DNA of 64,000 bases from NCBI GenBank assembly GCA_015064885.1, contig SVRJ01000004.1:18623-82622 (forward strand), in the 5' to 3' direction. The notes beneath the pieces are model-generated. The model worked only from the letters and a program-made list of their open reading frames with translations, did not search any database and was not told the origin of the DNA. Below are positions 27,820 through 36,893 of this stretch, piece by piece. The position numbers were made by a program, and so were the translations under genes. Position 1 is the first letter of the stretch. Each line of letters begins with the position of its first letter. The DNA comes from Oscillospiraceae bacterium. GTDB taxonomy: Bacteria; Bacillota; Clostridia; Oscillospirales; CAG-272.

Positions 27820-29046
27820 ATGAACGCAGTTATGTATGGTGCCGGCAATATCGGCAGAGGCTTTATAGCACAGAGATTTTATCTTTCCGGATTTCACACG
27901 ACATTTATCGACGTTAACGAAAGCGTTGTAAACGCCATAAACGAGAGAGGAAGATATCCTATTCACGTTACAAAGGGTACAAAATTTGAGGCTGAGTACG
28001 TTGAAAACGTAAGCGCCGTAAACGGCAGAGACGAGGAAGCTGTTGTAAACACAATTGCAGGCTGCGACATTATGGCTACCGCTCTCGGAGTTAACATTCT
28101 CCCCTTTGTTGCTCCTCTTATAGCAAAGGCTATTGTAAAGAGACACAAGGAATCGGGTGCTCCCCTGAACATTCTCATATGCGAAAATCTTATCGGCTCC
28201 AACGAATATCTCTGCGGGCTCGTTAAAAAATACATTCCCGAGGAGGACGAGCAGTATTTCAACGATATGGTAGGCTTTGTTTGCGTCTGCGTAGGACGTA
28301 CCGTTCCTCCCACGGCGCCCGAATTTCTCGAGGCTGATTCGCTCGCTATATGTGCCGAGCCCTACAGTGAGCTTCCGGTTGACGCCAAGGGCTTCCGTCC
28401 CGTAGGTTGTGAGTATCCGCCTATCCTCGGTCTTGTTCCCTTCTCTCCCTTCAGCTACTTCATAGAAAGAAAGCTTCTCATACACAATATGGGACACGCT
28501 CTTATGGCTTACATGGGCTGGCTCAAGGGTCATAAATTCATATTTGAGGTTGCTTGTGACGGTGAGATAAAGTATATTCTCACACGCGCTCTTCTCGAAT
28601 CCTCTCGCGCTCTTGCGGTTCGCCACGGTGCTTCTCTCGACGATACTCTCCAGTTTGTAGAAGATCTCGTCGTAAGATTCGAAAACAAGCTTCTCGTTGA
28701 CAGCCTTGACAGAGTGGGCCGTGATCCCAAGAGAAAGCTCTCTAAGAACGACAGACTCGTCGGCGCGTTCAATTGCGTTCGTGAAAGCGGAAAAATCCCC
28801 GCTCACATCGCGGTAGGCATCGCGGCGGCACTCTTGTTCGACAATCCCGAAGACGCGGCAGCGGTTGAAATTTCGACCTTCACAAAGGAAAACGGTGTAA
28901 AGGCAGCTCTTGAAAAGTACTGTGAGATAACCGCGGACGAAGACGTCGCTATGATAAGCGAATTCTACTTTATGCTTAAGGACGGCAAGCCTTTTGCGGA
29001 ATTCGTTGAAAAGCTTTCATCCTACAAGGACGCAGCTTCACACTGA
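27820..29046 (+). CDS. Mannitol dehydrogenase family (mannitol-1-phosphate 5-dehydrogenase-like)
   Basis: MYGAGNIGRGFIAQRFYLSGF; SNEYLCGLVKKYIP; LLIHNMGHALMAYMG. Confidence 0.85.
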   Translation: MNAVMYGAGNIGRGFIAQRFYLSGFHTTFIDVNESVVNAINERGRYPIHVTKGTKFEAEYVENVSAVNGRDEEAVVNTIAGCDIMATALGVNILPFVAPLIAKAIVKRHKESGAPLNILICENLIGSNEYLCGLVKKYIPEEDEQYFNDMVGFVCVCVGRTVPPTAPEFLEADSLAICAEPYSELPVDAKGFRPVGCEYPPILGLVPFSPFSYFIERKLLIHNMGHALMAYMGWLKGHKFIFEVACDGEIKYILTRALLESSRALAVRHGASLDDTLQFVEDLVVRFENKLLVDSLDRVGRDPKRKLSKNDRLVGAFNCVRESGKIPAHIAVGIAAALLFDNPEDAAAVEISTFTKENGVKAALEKYCEITADEDVAMISEFYFMLKDGKPFAEFVEKLSSYKDAASH

Positions 29047-29075
29047 ATATTATCCTTACGAAAGGACACACTTAA

Positions 29076-30083
29076 ATGAACAAGGTTTATATCCCCGACG
29101 GTTACAAGCCGAGTCTTGATGCATATCAGACACAGAGGGCTATCGAATATATAAAACGCACGTTCCAGTCGGATTTCTCCTCCGCTCTTCACCTCAAGAG
29201 AGTTTCCGCGCCTCTTTTCGTTACCGAGGAGTCGGGACTTAACGATAATCTGAGCGGTGTCGAGCGTGCAGTATCCTTTGACGTTCCCGCAATAGGCCTT
29301 GATGCGCAGGTAGTACATTCGCTCGCAAAGTGGAAGAGACTCGCTCTGAAGCGTTACGGCTTCGGTGTCGGCGAAGGTCTTTATACAGACATGAACGCTA
29401 TCCGCAGAGACGAGGAGCTTGACAACATCCATTCGATATACGTTGACCAATGGGACTGGGAAAAGGTCATAACGAAGGAAACGAGAACTCTCGATTATCT
29501 GAGGCTGATAGTACGCGCTATCGTAAACGCGATCTGCGATACGAACGATCAGCTCCACGTAAGATTTCCGCAGTTATCAACGAAGCTCTGCAGAGAGGTA
29601 TCCTTCATAACGACGCAGGAGCTTGAGGATCTTTATCCCGACCTTACGCCCGTAGAGCGTGAGGATGCGTACCTCAAGGAGCACAAGACGGCATTTATAA
29701 TGCAGATAGGAGAGAAGCTCAGATCGGGCAAGCCGCACGGAAGCAGGGCACCGGACTATGATGACTGGCAGCTCAACGGTGACCTGCTCTTCTGGAACGA
29801 CGTTCTCGGTCACGCGCTCGAGATATCCTCAATGGGTATCCGTGTTGATGAAAAGTCTCTCGACTATCAGCTCACGGCGTCAGGACACGATGAAAGACGC
29901 GCTCTTCCCTTCCACAAAATGCTTCTCTCAGGCGAGCTTCCCCTTACTATAGGAGGCGGTATCGGTCAGTCGAGACTCTGTATGCTTATGATCGGCTGCG
30001 CTCACATCGGTGAAGTTCAGTCAAGCATATGGGACAGCGAAACTATCAGAGTTTGTGAAAAAGCGGGAGTACCGTTACTTTAA
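29076..30083 (+). CDS. asnA: Aspartate--ammonia ligase
   Basis: KRTFQSDFSSALHLKRVSAPLFV; GLYTDMNAIRRDEELDNIHSIYVDQWDWEKVI; GGGIGQSRLCMLM. Confidence 0.95.
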   Translation: MNKVYIPDGYKPSLDAYQTQRAIEYIKRTFQSDFSSALHLKRVSAPLFVTEESGLNDNLSGVERAVSFDVPAIGLDAQVVHSLAKWKRLALKRYGFGVGEGLYTDMNAIRRDEELDNIHSIYVDQWDWEKVITKETRTLDYLRLIVRAIVNAICDTNDQLHVRFPQLSTKLCREVSFITTQELEDLYPDLTPVEREDAYLKEHKTAFIMQIGEKLRSGKPHGSRAPDYDDWQLNGDLLFWNDVLGHALEISSMGIRVDEKSLDYQLTASGHDERRALPFHKMLLSGELPLTIGGGIGQSRLCMLMIGCAHIGEVQSSIWDSETIRVCEKAGVPLL

Positions 30084-30094
30084 TGAATATAAAA

Positions 30095-30122
30095 AGCCTC
30101 GCATCGCGCGAGGCTTTTTACG
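30095..30122 (+). terminator. Rho-independent terminator
   Basis: AAAAGCCTCGC-ATCGC-GCGAGGCTTTTTA. Confidence 0.85.
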
Positions 30123-30126
30123 TTTA

Positions 30127-30750
30127 TCATCTTCCGAAAAATTTTTCACCGTAATCGTTATATTGCATTTCATTATCTACGGTCTCTTTTATACCGAAAT
30201 GGCGGAAGAAATCCCGCGTATCCTGATTTGCGTGAAGCGCGCACATGGGGGTACCGTTTTTTGAAACAACGATATACCTTACCTTTGTCACCTTGCCGTT
30301 AGATATAACGTTTTGTACGAGAGCTCCTACAGAGCTTACAGAATATTTTCTTGTTTTTTTGAATATCCTCACCTCTATCGTGTCGCCACCGTCCCATATC
30401 ATATAAGAATTATACATAGCAAAGACAGATAAGGTCAGCCAAACGACACCGAGTAAACAAGGACCGCAGACGGGCAGCAGCATTATCCATGCTCCCGGCT
30501 TCATTTCGGTCACCGAAAAAACCGCAATTATGATCCATATAAGGCCTACTATACAAAAAGCAAACACTCCGAGAAGCGGGATCCTTCCCCACGGAGAGGT
30601 CGACATATGTAAATAATACTTTTTATTCGGATACGCCGGATAGAGGCTTGCATAATCGACCACGAGGGTCTTGTTGCAGTACGGGCATTTTTCTTCATCC
30701 GGGCGGATCTGTTCTCCGCAGTGCTTGCAGCTTATCATTCTTTCTTTCAT
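30127..30750 (-). CDS. Zinc-ribbon, two-TM membrane protein of unknown function
   Basis: CKHCGEQIRPDEEKCPYC plus hydrophobic segments; SD GAAAGGAG. Confidence 0.65.
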   Translation of the reverse strand: MKERMISCKHCGEQIRPDEEKCPYCNKTLVVDYASLYPAYPNKKYYLHMSTSPWGRIPLLGVFAFCIVGLIWIIIAVFSVTEMKPGAWIMLLPVCGPCLLGVVWLTLSVFAMYNSYMIWDGGDTIEVRIFKKTRKYSVSSVGALVQNVISNGKVTKVRYIVVSKNGTPMCALHANQDTRDFFRHFGIKETVDNEMQYNDYGEKFFGR

Positions 30751-30865
30751 CGGGTTTCTCCTTTCACGGGTTACGATTCAATTATATCATATTTGTTTTC
30801 GCTTGTCAATAGAAATACGTTTAGAAAAGAGAATTTTGGAATTCATCAGCTTATTTTGCAATATA

Positions 30866-30899
30866 AAAATCACCTGCGGTGAGGTGATTTTTATATTTT
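30866..30899. terminator. Bidirectional terminator-like hairpin
   Basis: AAAAATCACCT-GCGGTG-AGGTGATTTTTAT. Confidence 0.7.
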
Positions 30900-30929
30900 G
30901 ACGATTGGTTTTAAAGATTGCTGCAGACG

Positions 30930-31136
30930 TCATTCATCCCATGGTGAGAAAAGTTGACATCCCGATTTTCTGTAACGTATTATAAGGTTTTCAAGGTCCT
31001 CTCTCGACGCTCCGAATTTTTTCCCGAGACAATCTATACAAAGTCTCACCTCGGTATCTCTCCCGATAAGCTTTTCACAGAGACCTTCCTCATCCGGGTG
31101 CATAAGAGCACCGCATTTTTGACACGGTGTTTTCAT
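30930..31136 (-). CDS. Small double-zinc-knuckle protein
   Basis: MKTPCQKCGALMHPDEEGLCEKLIGRDTEVRLCIDCLG. Confidence 0.55.
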   Translation of the reverse strand: MKTPCQKCGALMHPDEEGLCEKLIGRDTEVRLCIDCLGKKFGASREDLENLIIRYRKSGCQLFSPWDE

Positions 31137-31141
31137 GAATA

Positions 31142-32290
31142 TCAAAGCGTAACGAGTTTTGCGCGGAAGATGCGGCATGAGTGAGCCTTTACTCTTATTC
31201 TCATATCGTCACGGCGGATACCAAAGTGCTCTGTTTCACCTATTCTGTCCTCGGTAAGAAGTATCTCGGTAAGATCAACACCTACCCCGGAATGATACTG
31301 AATACCGAGATCCGGGAACGGCATTTCAAGAGTTCTGTCTGCGTCCTTGAGGTTAAAGAATGCAAGCGCAAACTCGCCGTTTTCAAGGAAGCGTATCATT
31401 ATCGGATAATCCTTGGTAGTTCCGTTTGCCTGATACAGAGGACGGCATTCAAGATCCTGATTTATTGCGATAAGGTGCTTATTCAAAAGGAGCTTTTTAC
31501 ATCCGTCATCAACGTCACGAATATCGCACCCCATCATAAGAGGAGCTCCCGAGAAGCACCAAAAGGCAAACTGTGTAGCATATTCGTCAAAGGTACAGCT
31601 GCTCTCTCTGGAGACATGTCCTTTTCCGTACATACCTACCGTGAGCATATCTATATCGTTAAAGCATCCCGGTGAGTTCGCATTCATATTGTCTATCTGA
31701 AGACGGATTATGTTTGCAAAAGACTCGTACGTATCTATAATATCACCTGTAGAGCGGTACATATGAGCGCCTATGCTTCTCATCCAGTTCCACGGTTCTC
31801 CCTTTCCCCAGTTGCAGGCGGAAAAAAGTATGTCTCGGCCGGTTGATTTGAGAGCCATACTCATGGTAAGGTATCTGTTCTTATTATTGGCATAGTTCGG
31901 AAAATTGCAGTAATCATATTTAAGAAAATCTATTCCTATCCTTGCAAAGAGGCGTGCGTCCTGATACTCATGATCGTAGCTTGACGGGAAGCCCTGGCAG
32001 GTTCTCACTCCCGCACAGGAATACATTCCGAATTTAAGTCCCTTGGAATGTATATAGTCAGCGACGTACTTCATTCCGTGAGGAAACTTTTCAGGATCTG
32101 TAACAAGGTCACCGTTCTCGTCTCTGTCCATAAGCAACCAGCAGTCATCAATAACGATATATTCGTATCCGGCGTCCTTATATCCCTGCTCAACTATAGT
32201 GTCCACAGTTTCAAGTATCATCTTCTCATTTATATCCGCACCGAAGGTGTTCCAAGTATTCCAACCCATAGGAGGTGTTCTTGCTATCAT
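31142..32290 (-). CDS. GH27 alpha-galactosidase
   Basis: TPPMGWNTWNTFG; YIVIDDCWL; FLKYDYCN; start ATG 32290 after AAAGGAAG. Confidence 0.92.
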   Translation of the reverse strand: MIARTPPMGWNTWNTFGADINEKMILETVDTIVEQGYKDAGYEYIVIDDCWLLMDRDENGDLVTDPEKFPHGMKYVADYIHSKGLKFGMYSCAGVRTCQGFPSSYDHEYQDARLFARIGIDFLKYDYCNFPNYANNKNRYLTMSMALKSTGRDILFSACNWGKGEPWNWMRSIGAHMYRSTGDIIDTYESFANIIRLQIDNMNANSPGCFNDIDMLTVGMYGKGHVSRESSCTFDEYATQFAFWCFSGAPLMMGCDIRDVDDGCKKLLLNKHLIAINQDLECRPLYQANGTTKDYPIMIRFLENGEFALAFFNLKDADRTLEMPFPDLGIQYHSGVGVDLTEILLTEDRIGETEHFGIRRDDMRIRVKAHSCRIFRAKLVTL

Positions 32291-32401
32291 AATATTTCTT
32301 CCTTTCTTTACGGCTTTCCACCGCATTTATTACATTATAGCACAAAAAAAGACGGGTGTCAATAACAGTTTGAAAAATCCCGTCTTTTTTATATTTGATT
32401 T

Positions 32402-33691
32402 TCAGGTCTTTATTTTAGCAAAGGACATATCTACGTCTTTCTTCTTCCAGCCGAGTCCGAGGTAATCATTCTCCTCCCACGCCTGCCTTGCTTTTTCCAG
32501 AGCTTTATCTGTAGGCTTCCAAGGAGAAAGAGTTCTCGGGGGCATACCCGAGTCGTCCTCGCCCTCTTTTCTGAAGACCGTCCATCTGTCGTTTTCGTAC
32601 TTTTTTCTCTCCTCCTCATTTGAGAAGTCGGGAACGTCGTACGTTCTTCCGCCCTCACATGCAGATCTCCACGCGAGCATACCTATAGCTGACATCGCAC
32701 AAGCTCTGTAAACGTTAAGCCATGGCTGCTCATTTTTTCTTATCGCCTCAGCAAAGTAGTACATTACCCAGAAGTCGCCTCCACCGTGTCCCGCAGCCGA
32801 CGCAAGGTCCGCGTGCTCGGGCCAATCGGGAGAATACGTACGTGTTTTCGGCATTTCCCCTCTGTTAAAGTCCTCATGCCACACCGTCATGGAATCTGCA
32901 TTTCTATCCGTCTCGCAAGCTCCCATTGTGCAATGCAGTCTCGTGGAGCGAGAGGTGTTCCGAAAGGCTCCCTGCATGGTTCTGACGACCGCGCCGTTAT
33001 CCATCTGGCATACGATGATACCGCCCGGGTCCTGCATACGGAGCTCGTCTCCTCTGAAGGACTGATCCTTTATCTTGGGCACAAATCCGTTTACCTTTAC
33101 CGGCATTGTATTTGTTATATACATTATGGGTGCTATAGCGTGTGTGGAATAATATGTTGAGGGTATCTGATTGCGCCAATGGTATTCGCCGGGTGCGATA
33201 TCATAGGAGTACTTGCCTGTTATGGGATGTGCGTATTCGCCTTCCCCGTAAAGAAGCTCACCGAGCTCTCCCAAATCGTAAAGACGCTTCATCTCCATGC
33301 GGTTCTTTGTAAACGGGTAATTCTCCGCGATCATATAGATCATACCGGTCTCCTCGACAGCACGGCACAGCTCAACGCCCTCTGCGAGAGTTCCCATCGC
33401 GATGCACTCGGACATAACGTGTTTTCCCGCCTTCATTGCTTTTATAGCAAATTCGGCATGCTCGTGAAAGAAATTTGCAAGTATTACCGCATCGATATCG
33501 CTTTTCAGCATTTCATCATAGTCGGTAAACGTCATAAGAGTACCGTCTTTATCATATTTGCTCTTTATTATTTCAAGCTTATCCTCTCGTCTGTCGCATA
33601 CTGCGGCAAGCTCCATTCCCGTACATTCGGGCGGAGTCATAAAGGTCTTGCCTCTTCCGGTTCCGACTACTCCGTATCTTATCTTTCTCAT
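32402..33691 (-). CDS. Gfo/Idh/MocA oxidoreductase, GH109-like
   Basis: RYGVVGTGRG Rossmann motif; HGGGDFWVMYYFAEAIR resembles the GH109 HGG-D segment. Confidence 0.82.
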   Translation of the reverse strand: MRKIRYGVVGTGRGKTFMTPPECTGMELAAVCDRREDKLEIIKSKYDKDGTLMTFTDYDEMLKSDIDAVILANFFHEHAEFAIKAMKAGKHVMSECIAMGTLAEGVELCRAVEETGMIYMIAENYPFTKNRMEMKRLYDLGELGELLYGEGEYAHPITGKYSYDIAPGEYHWRNQIPSTYYSTHAIAPIMYITNTMPVKVNGFVPKIKDQSFRGDELRMQDPGGIIVCQMDNGAVVRTMQGAFRNTSRSTRLHCTMGACETDRNADSMTVWHEDFNRGEMPKTRTYSPDWPEHADLASAAGHGGGDFWVMYYFAEAIRKNEQPWLNVYRACAMSAIGMLAWRSACEGGRTYDVPDFSNEEERKKYENDRWTVFRKEGEDDSGMPPRTLSPWKPTDKALEKARQAWEENDYLGLGWKKKDVDMSFAKIKT

Positions 33692-33739
33692 AAACAAGTC
33701 CTCCATTAATTCTATCTTTGATACCGTCTATGTAGGATA

Positions 33740-34591
33740 TCACTTTGTATAAAAAAGTACTCCGAGTGTATTTGGACCGCAGTGGCTTGATATTACGCCT
33801 CCTGCCTGAGTTATAAGGATCTCCTCAAAATAACCGAGCGCCTCTATCTTTTCTTTCACCAGGTCGATGATCGCCTGCTCGCATCCCGAGTGAGTAATAA
33901 ATACTCTTTTACTGTCGGCATTCACCAGCTGCGAGGAAAGATCGTCAACGTAAGCGGAAAGAGCCACCGACATACGTCCGCGGTACTTTTTGCCTACTCC
34001 CATTTTTCCGTCCTTGACTATTATCATGGGATGAAGCTTGAGCGTATTTGCCATAATAGCGGTTATGGCAGTGCATCTTCCTCCCCTTGCAAGGAAGGTA
34101 AGCGTATCTACAACAAAGCTCGCTCTGACCTTTGCTCTGTCGGCATTGATCATGTCGACTATCTCTTCCGCGGTACGCCCTTCAAAAGCAAGCTCGGCAG
34201 CTTTTATCACCTGAAGCCCTATCCCCGTAGAAAGGTTCTCGGAATCTATAACGAATATACGGTCATAATCCTCCTGTGCACCGAGAATGCGCGGAACGTT
34301 ACACGTACTGCTCATATGTGAGGATATTCCGAAAAAGATAATATCGTCTCCGTTATCCATAAACGGCTTAAAGACCTCAAGCGTTTTTTCAAACGTAATG
34401 GCTGCGGTCTTCGGGGTGGTTTTGTTTTCGTCAGACCACCTGAATATCTCATCCGGAGTTATTTCGAGACCGTCAAAATAGCTTTTTCCGTCGAGAAGAA
34501 TACAAAGCGGAACTATGGAAATGTCATATTTTTTAATAATGTCTTCACTAAGGTCACACGTACTGTCGGCAATTATTTTTATTTTTTTCAT
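33740..34591 (-). CDS. DegV family protein
   Basis: ADSTCDLSEDIIKKYDISIVPLCILLDGKSYFDG; SSHMSSTCN; GPNTLGVLF. Confidence 0.93.
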   Translation of the reverse strand: MKKIKIIADSTCDLSEDIIKKYDISIVPLCILLDGKSYFDGLEITPDEIFRWSDENKTTPKTAAITFEKTLEVFKPFMDNGDDIIFFGISSHMSSTCNVPRILGAQEDYDRIFVIDSENLSTGIGLQVIKAAELAFEGRTAEEIVDMINADRAKVRASFVVDTLTFLARGGRCTAITAIMANTLKLHPMIIVKDGKMGVGKKYRGRMSVALSAYVDDLSSQLVNADSKRVFITHSGCEQAIIDLVKEKIEALGYFEEILITQAGGVISSHCGPNTLGVLFYTK

Positions 34592-34609
34592 AGCATACCT
34601 CTTATATTT

Positions 34610-34645
34610 TTAAAAAAAAGGCTGTTGAAAACAACAGCCTTTTTT
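34610..34645. terminator. Terminator hairpin
   Basis: AAAAAAAAGGCTGTTGAAAACAACAGCCTTTTTT. Confidence 0.8.
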
Positions 34646-34656
34646 AATCCTTGGAA

Positions 34657-35850
34657 TTATTCTGTTGTATAATTATCAAAATATCCCTGAATATGAACGA
34701 TAGGTGTTCCCTTGTCTCCCGAACCGGACGTAAGGTCACAGAGTGAACCGATAAGGTCTGTAAGGCGTCTGGGTGTAGTTCCTTCGGATACCATCTGACC
34801 TACAAGGTTACCATCCTTCTGAGTTATCTTCTCCTTGATAGCCTCCTTGAGCGCATCGCCCGAAAGATCTGCAAAATCATTGTCTGCAAGATATTTGAGC
34901 TTCAACTCGTTGGGAGTTCCTTCGAGACCTGCCGTATATGCGGGAGAAACTACCGGGTCAGCAAGCTCCCAGATCTTACCGATGGGATCCTTGAATGCAC
35001 CGTCTCCGTACACCATTACCTCAACGAGCTTGCCTGTTGCCTCGAAAAGTCTTCTCTGTATGTCCTCAACGAGGGGCTGGCAATCTCTCGGGAAAAGCTT
35101 CACCTGATTTTCGGTAGCCTTATTGGATCCGAGAAGTCCGTAATCCTTGTTATAGCCGCTTCCGTTAACGGGAGCATTGAGGATCTCATCAAGTCCGAAT
35201 ACGCGTTCTGCACCTGCAGCCTTGAGAAGGCGCTTTGTACGGAAGCGAGTGTGTATATCGCAGTTTATTACGTTCTTTGTATAATTGAGAACGGCTCTGG
35301 GATCGTTAGCGAAAACTATCTCAGCCTCTGCTCCGCAATCACGGATAAGGCCCTCGTAATATTCAACGTAATCAACTCCGGTGAAAGGATGCTTTTCGTA
35401 TCCGAAGAGCTCGCGGTACTTTGCGAGGTCAAGAACGTCACGGTAAGGATCCACTCCCTTTTCATCCATTGCATCTATGCTTATAAGGTGGTTTCCTACC
35501 TCGTCGGATGGATATGAGAGCATAAGTACCACTTTTTTAGCGCCCTTTGCTATTCCGCGAAGGCATATAGCAAAACGGTTTCGGCTGAGTATCGGGAAGA
35601 CAACGCCTACAGTTTCACCGCCGAGCTTTTCTTTGACGTCTGCAGCTATATCTTCAACTGTAGCGTAGTTTCCCTGTGCGCGGGCCACTATAGCCTCTGT
35701 CATAGCAACGATATCGCGGTTGCGGATCTCATAGCCTTCCTCTTTGGAAGCATCGAGAATAGAATCGGTAACGATCTGTGCAAGATCATCGCCGTTTCTG
35801 ATTATAGGCGCACGAACGCCTCTTGATATGGTACCTACCATACGACTCAT
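34657..35850 (-). CDS. Coenzyme F420-0:L-glutamate ligase (CofE)-like protein
   Basis: Domain pattern [49 protein letters not shown]. Confidence 0.78.
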   Translation of the reverse strand: MSRMVGTISRGVRAPIIRNGDDLAQIVTDSILDASKEEGYEIRNRDIVAMTEAIVARAQGNYATVEDIAADVKEKLGGETVGVVFPILSRNRFAICLRGIAKGAKKVVLMLSYPSDEVGNHLISIDAMDEKGVDPYRDVLDLAKYRELFGYEKHPFTGVDYVEYYEGLIRDCGAEAEIVFANDPRAVLNYTKNVINCDIHTRFRTKRLLKAAGAERVFGLDEILNAPVNGSGYNKDYGLLGSNKATENQVKLFPRDCQPLVEDIQRRLFEATGKLVEVMVYGDGAFKDPIGKIWELADPVVSPAYTAGLEGTPNELKLKYLADNDFADLSGDALKEAIKEKITQKDGNLVGQMVSEGTTPRRLTDLIGSLCDLTSGSGDKGTPIVHIQGYFDNYTTE

Positions 35851-36032
35851 TATAAACCACTCCTTTAATTAACTCACGTGTTCTGTGATGGGTTTGAATT
35901 TTTTTGCACAATATAGTATACCATAAAATCTTCAAAAAGTAAAGAACAATTTTAACAAAAAACTCCCTCTTGATTTTTTTTTACAAATAGTTAATCTTTT
36001 CGACGCAAGAAAAACGGTATACGCGTTTATTT

Positions 36033-36716
36033 TCAGAGTCTGAGCGTTTTGAGATAGGCTTTATGCTCTTCAGTAATTCTGAAGCTTTCGCATGCTTTTC
36101 TTATGCTCATACCATGAACGAATGGTGGGAGACGCCTCTGCTCTATATATTTCACTGCGCTTTCATACTGAAGAGCAAGTGCCGTGGCAAAGAACCACGC
36201 TGTCATCATATTGACGTAGTATTCATCGCTTATTATTCGTGCGCATCTGAGAAGGTACTCCTCCTTAAAATCCTCCCCGTCAAGGAAATGGAGCATAAGC
36301 ATCTCTTCTCCGAATCTCACCGTATAAGGGTGTACAGATGCTATCCACCCGTCAATAAGGGGCAACAGCTTCTCCTTGTTTTTTGCAAAGCATTTCGGGC
36401 GCAGGCCGTCGCACGTCGCCCAGTTATCCACATGCGGAAGGAATCTCTCGATCTCGGTTATACATCTGTCAAAGTCATTTATCTCCGAGATCAGAAATGC
36501 GTGCAGATTATTCTCGTCATAATATTCGTGCGGAAGCTCGCGAAGAAAGCTTTCATCTATTCCTTCTTTTTTCATTTTTCTTGCAAGCGCTCTGAGAGAC
36601 GGTACTCTGACACCGATCATTCTCTCAAGACTAACGGTCGGAACAAGCCTTGACTGAAATTCTCTGTATTCAGCGTCTTGCATATTTATCAGTTGTTCAT
36701 ATATAATGCTTTTCAT
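36033..36716 (-). CDS. DNA alkylation repair protein (AlkD-like HEAT repeats)
   Basis: VRVPSLRALARKMKKE; VDNWATCDGLRPKCF; SVHPYTVRFGEEMLMLHFL. Confidence 0.88.
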   Translation of the reverse strand: MKSIIYEQLINMQDAEYREFQSRLVPTVSLERMIGVRVPSLRALARKMKKEGIDESFLRELPHEYYDENNLHAFLISEINDFDRCITEIERFLPHVDNWATCDGLRPKCFAKNKEKLLPLIDGWIASVHPYTVRFGEEMLMLHFLDGEDFKEEYLLRCARIISDEYYVNMMTAWFFATALALQYESAVKYIEQRRLPPFVHGMSIRKACESFRITEEHKAYLKTLRL

Positions 36717-36799
36717 ATAAACACTCCGTTTTTTACTCTGTTATTATAATAACACAGACAGGATAAAAAGTCAAGCCGCTTTGAAAATATTTATATAGT

Positions 36800-36819
36800 A
36801 AAGTGCAAAAAAGCACTTT
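36800..36819. promoter_or_regulatory. Perfect inverted repeat, candidate operator
   Basis: AAAGTGC-AAAAAA-GCACTTT ends 5 nt before the -35 of the GH110-like gene. Confidence 0.45.
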
Positions 36820-36824
36820 GGATA

Positions 36825-36853
36825 TTGACATTGCAAAATATAAATGCTATAAT
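36825..36853 (+). promoter_or_regulatory. Sigma70-type promoter of the GH110-like/GH95 operon
   Basis: TTGACA-17 nt-TATAAT. Confidence 0.75.
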
Positions 36854-36893
36854 TAATATATAAAATTATATACCGAAGGTAAGGATAAGCAAG

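Noticed and set aside
27763-28806. 347-aa ORF opposite the mannitol dehydrogenase gene
   Set aside because: Antisense shadow of a recognised enzyme
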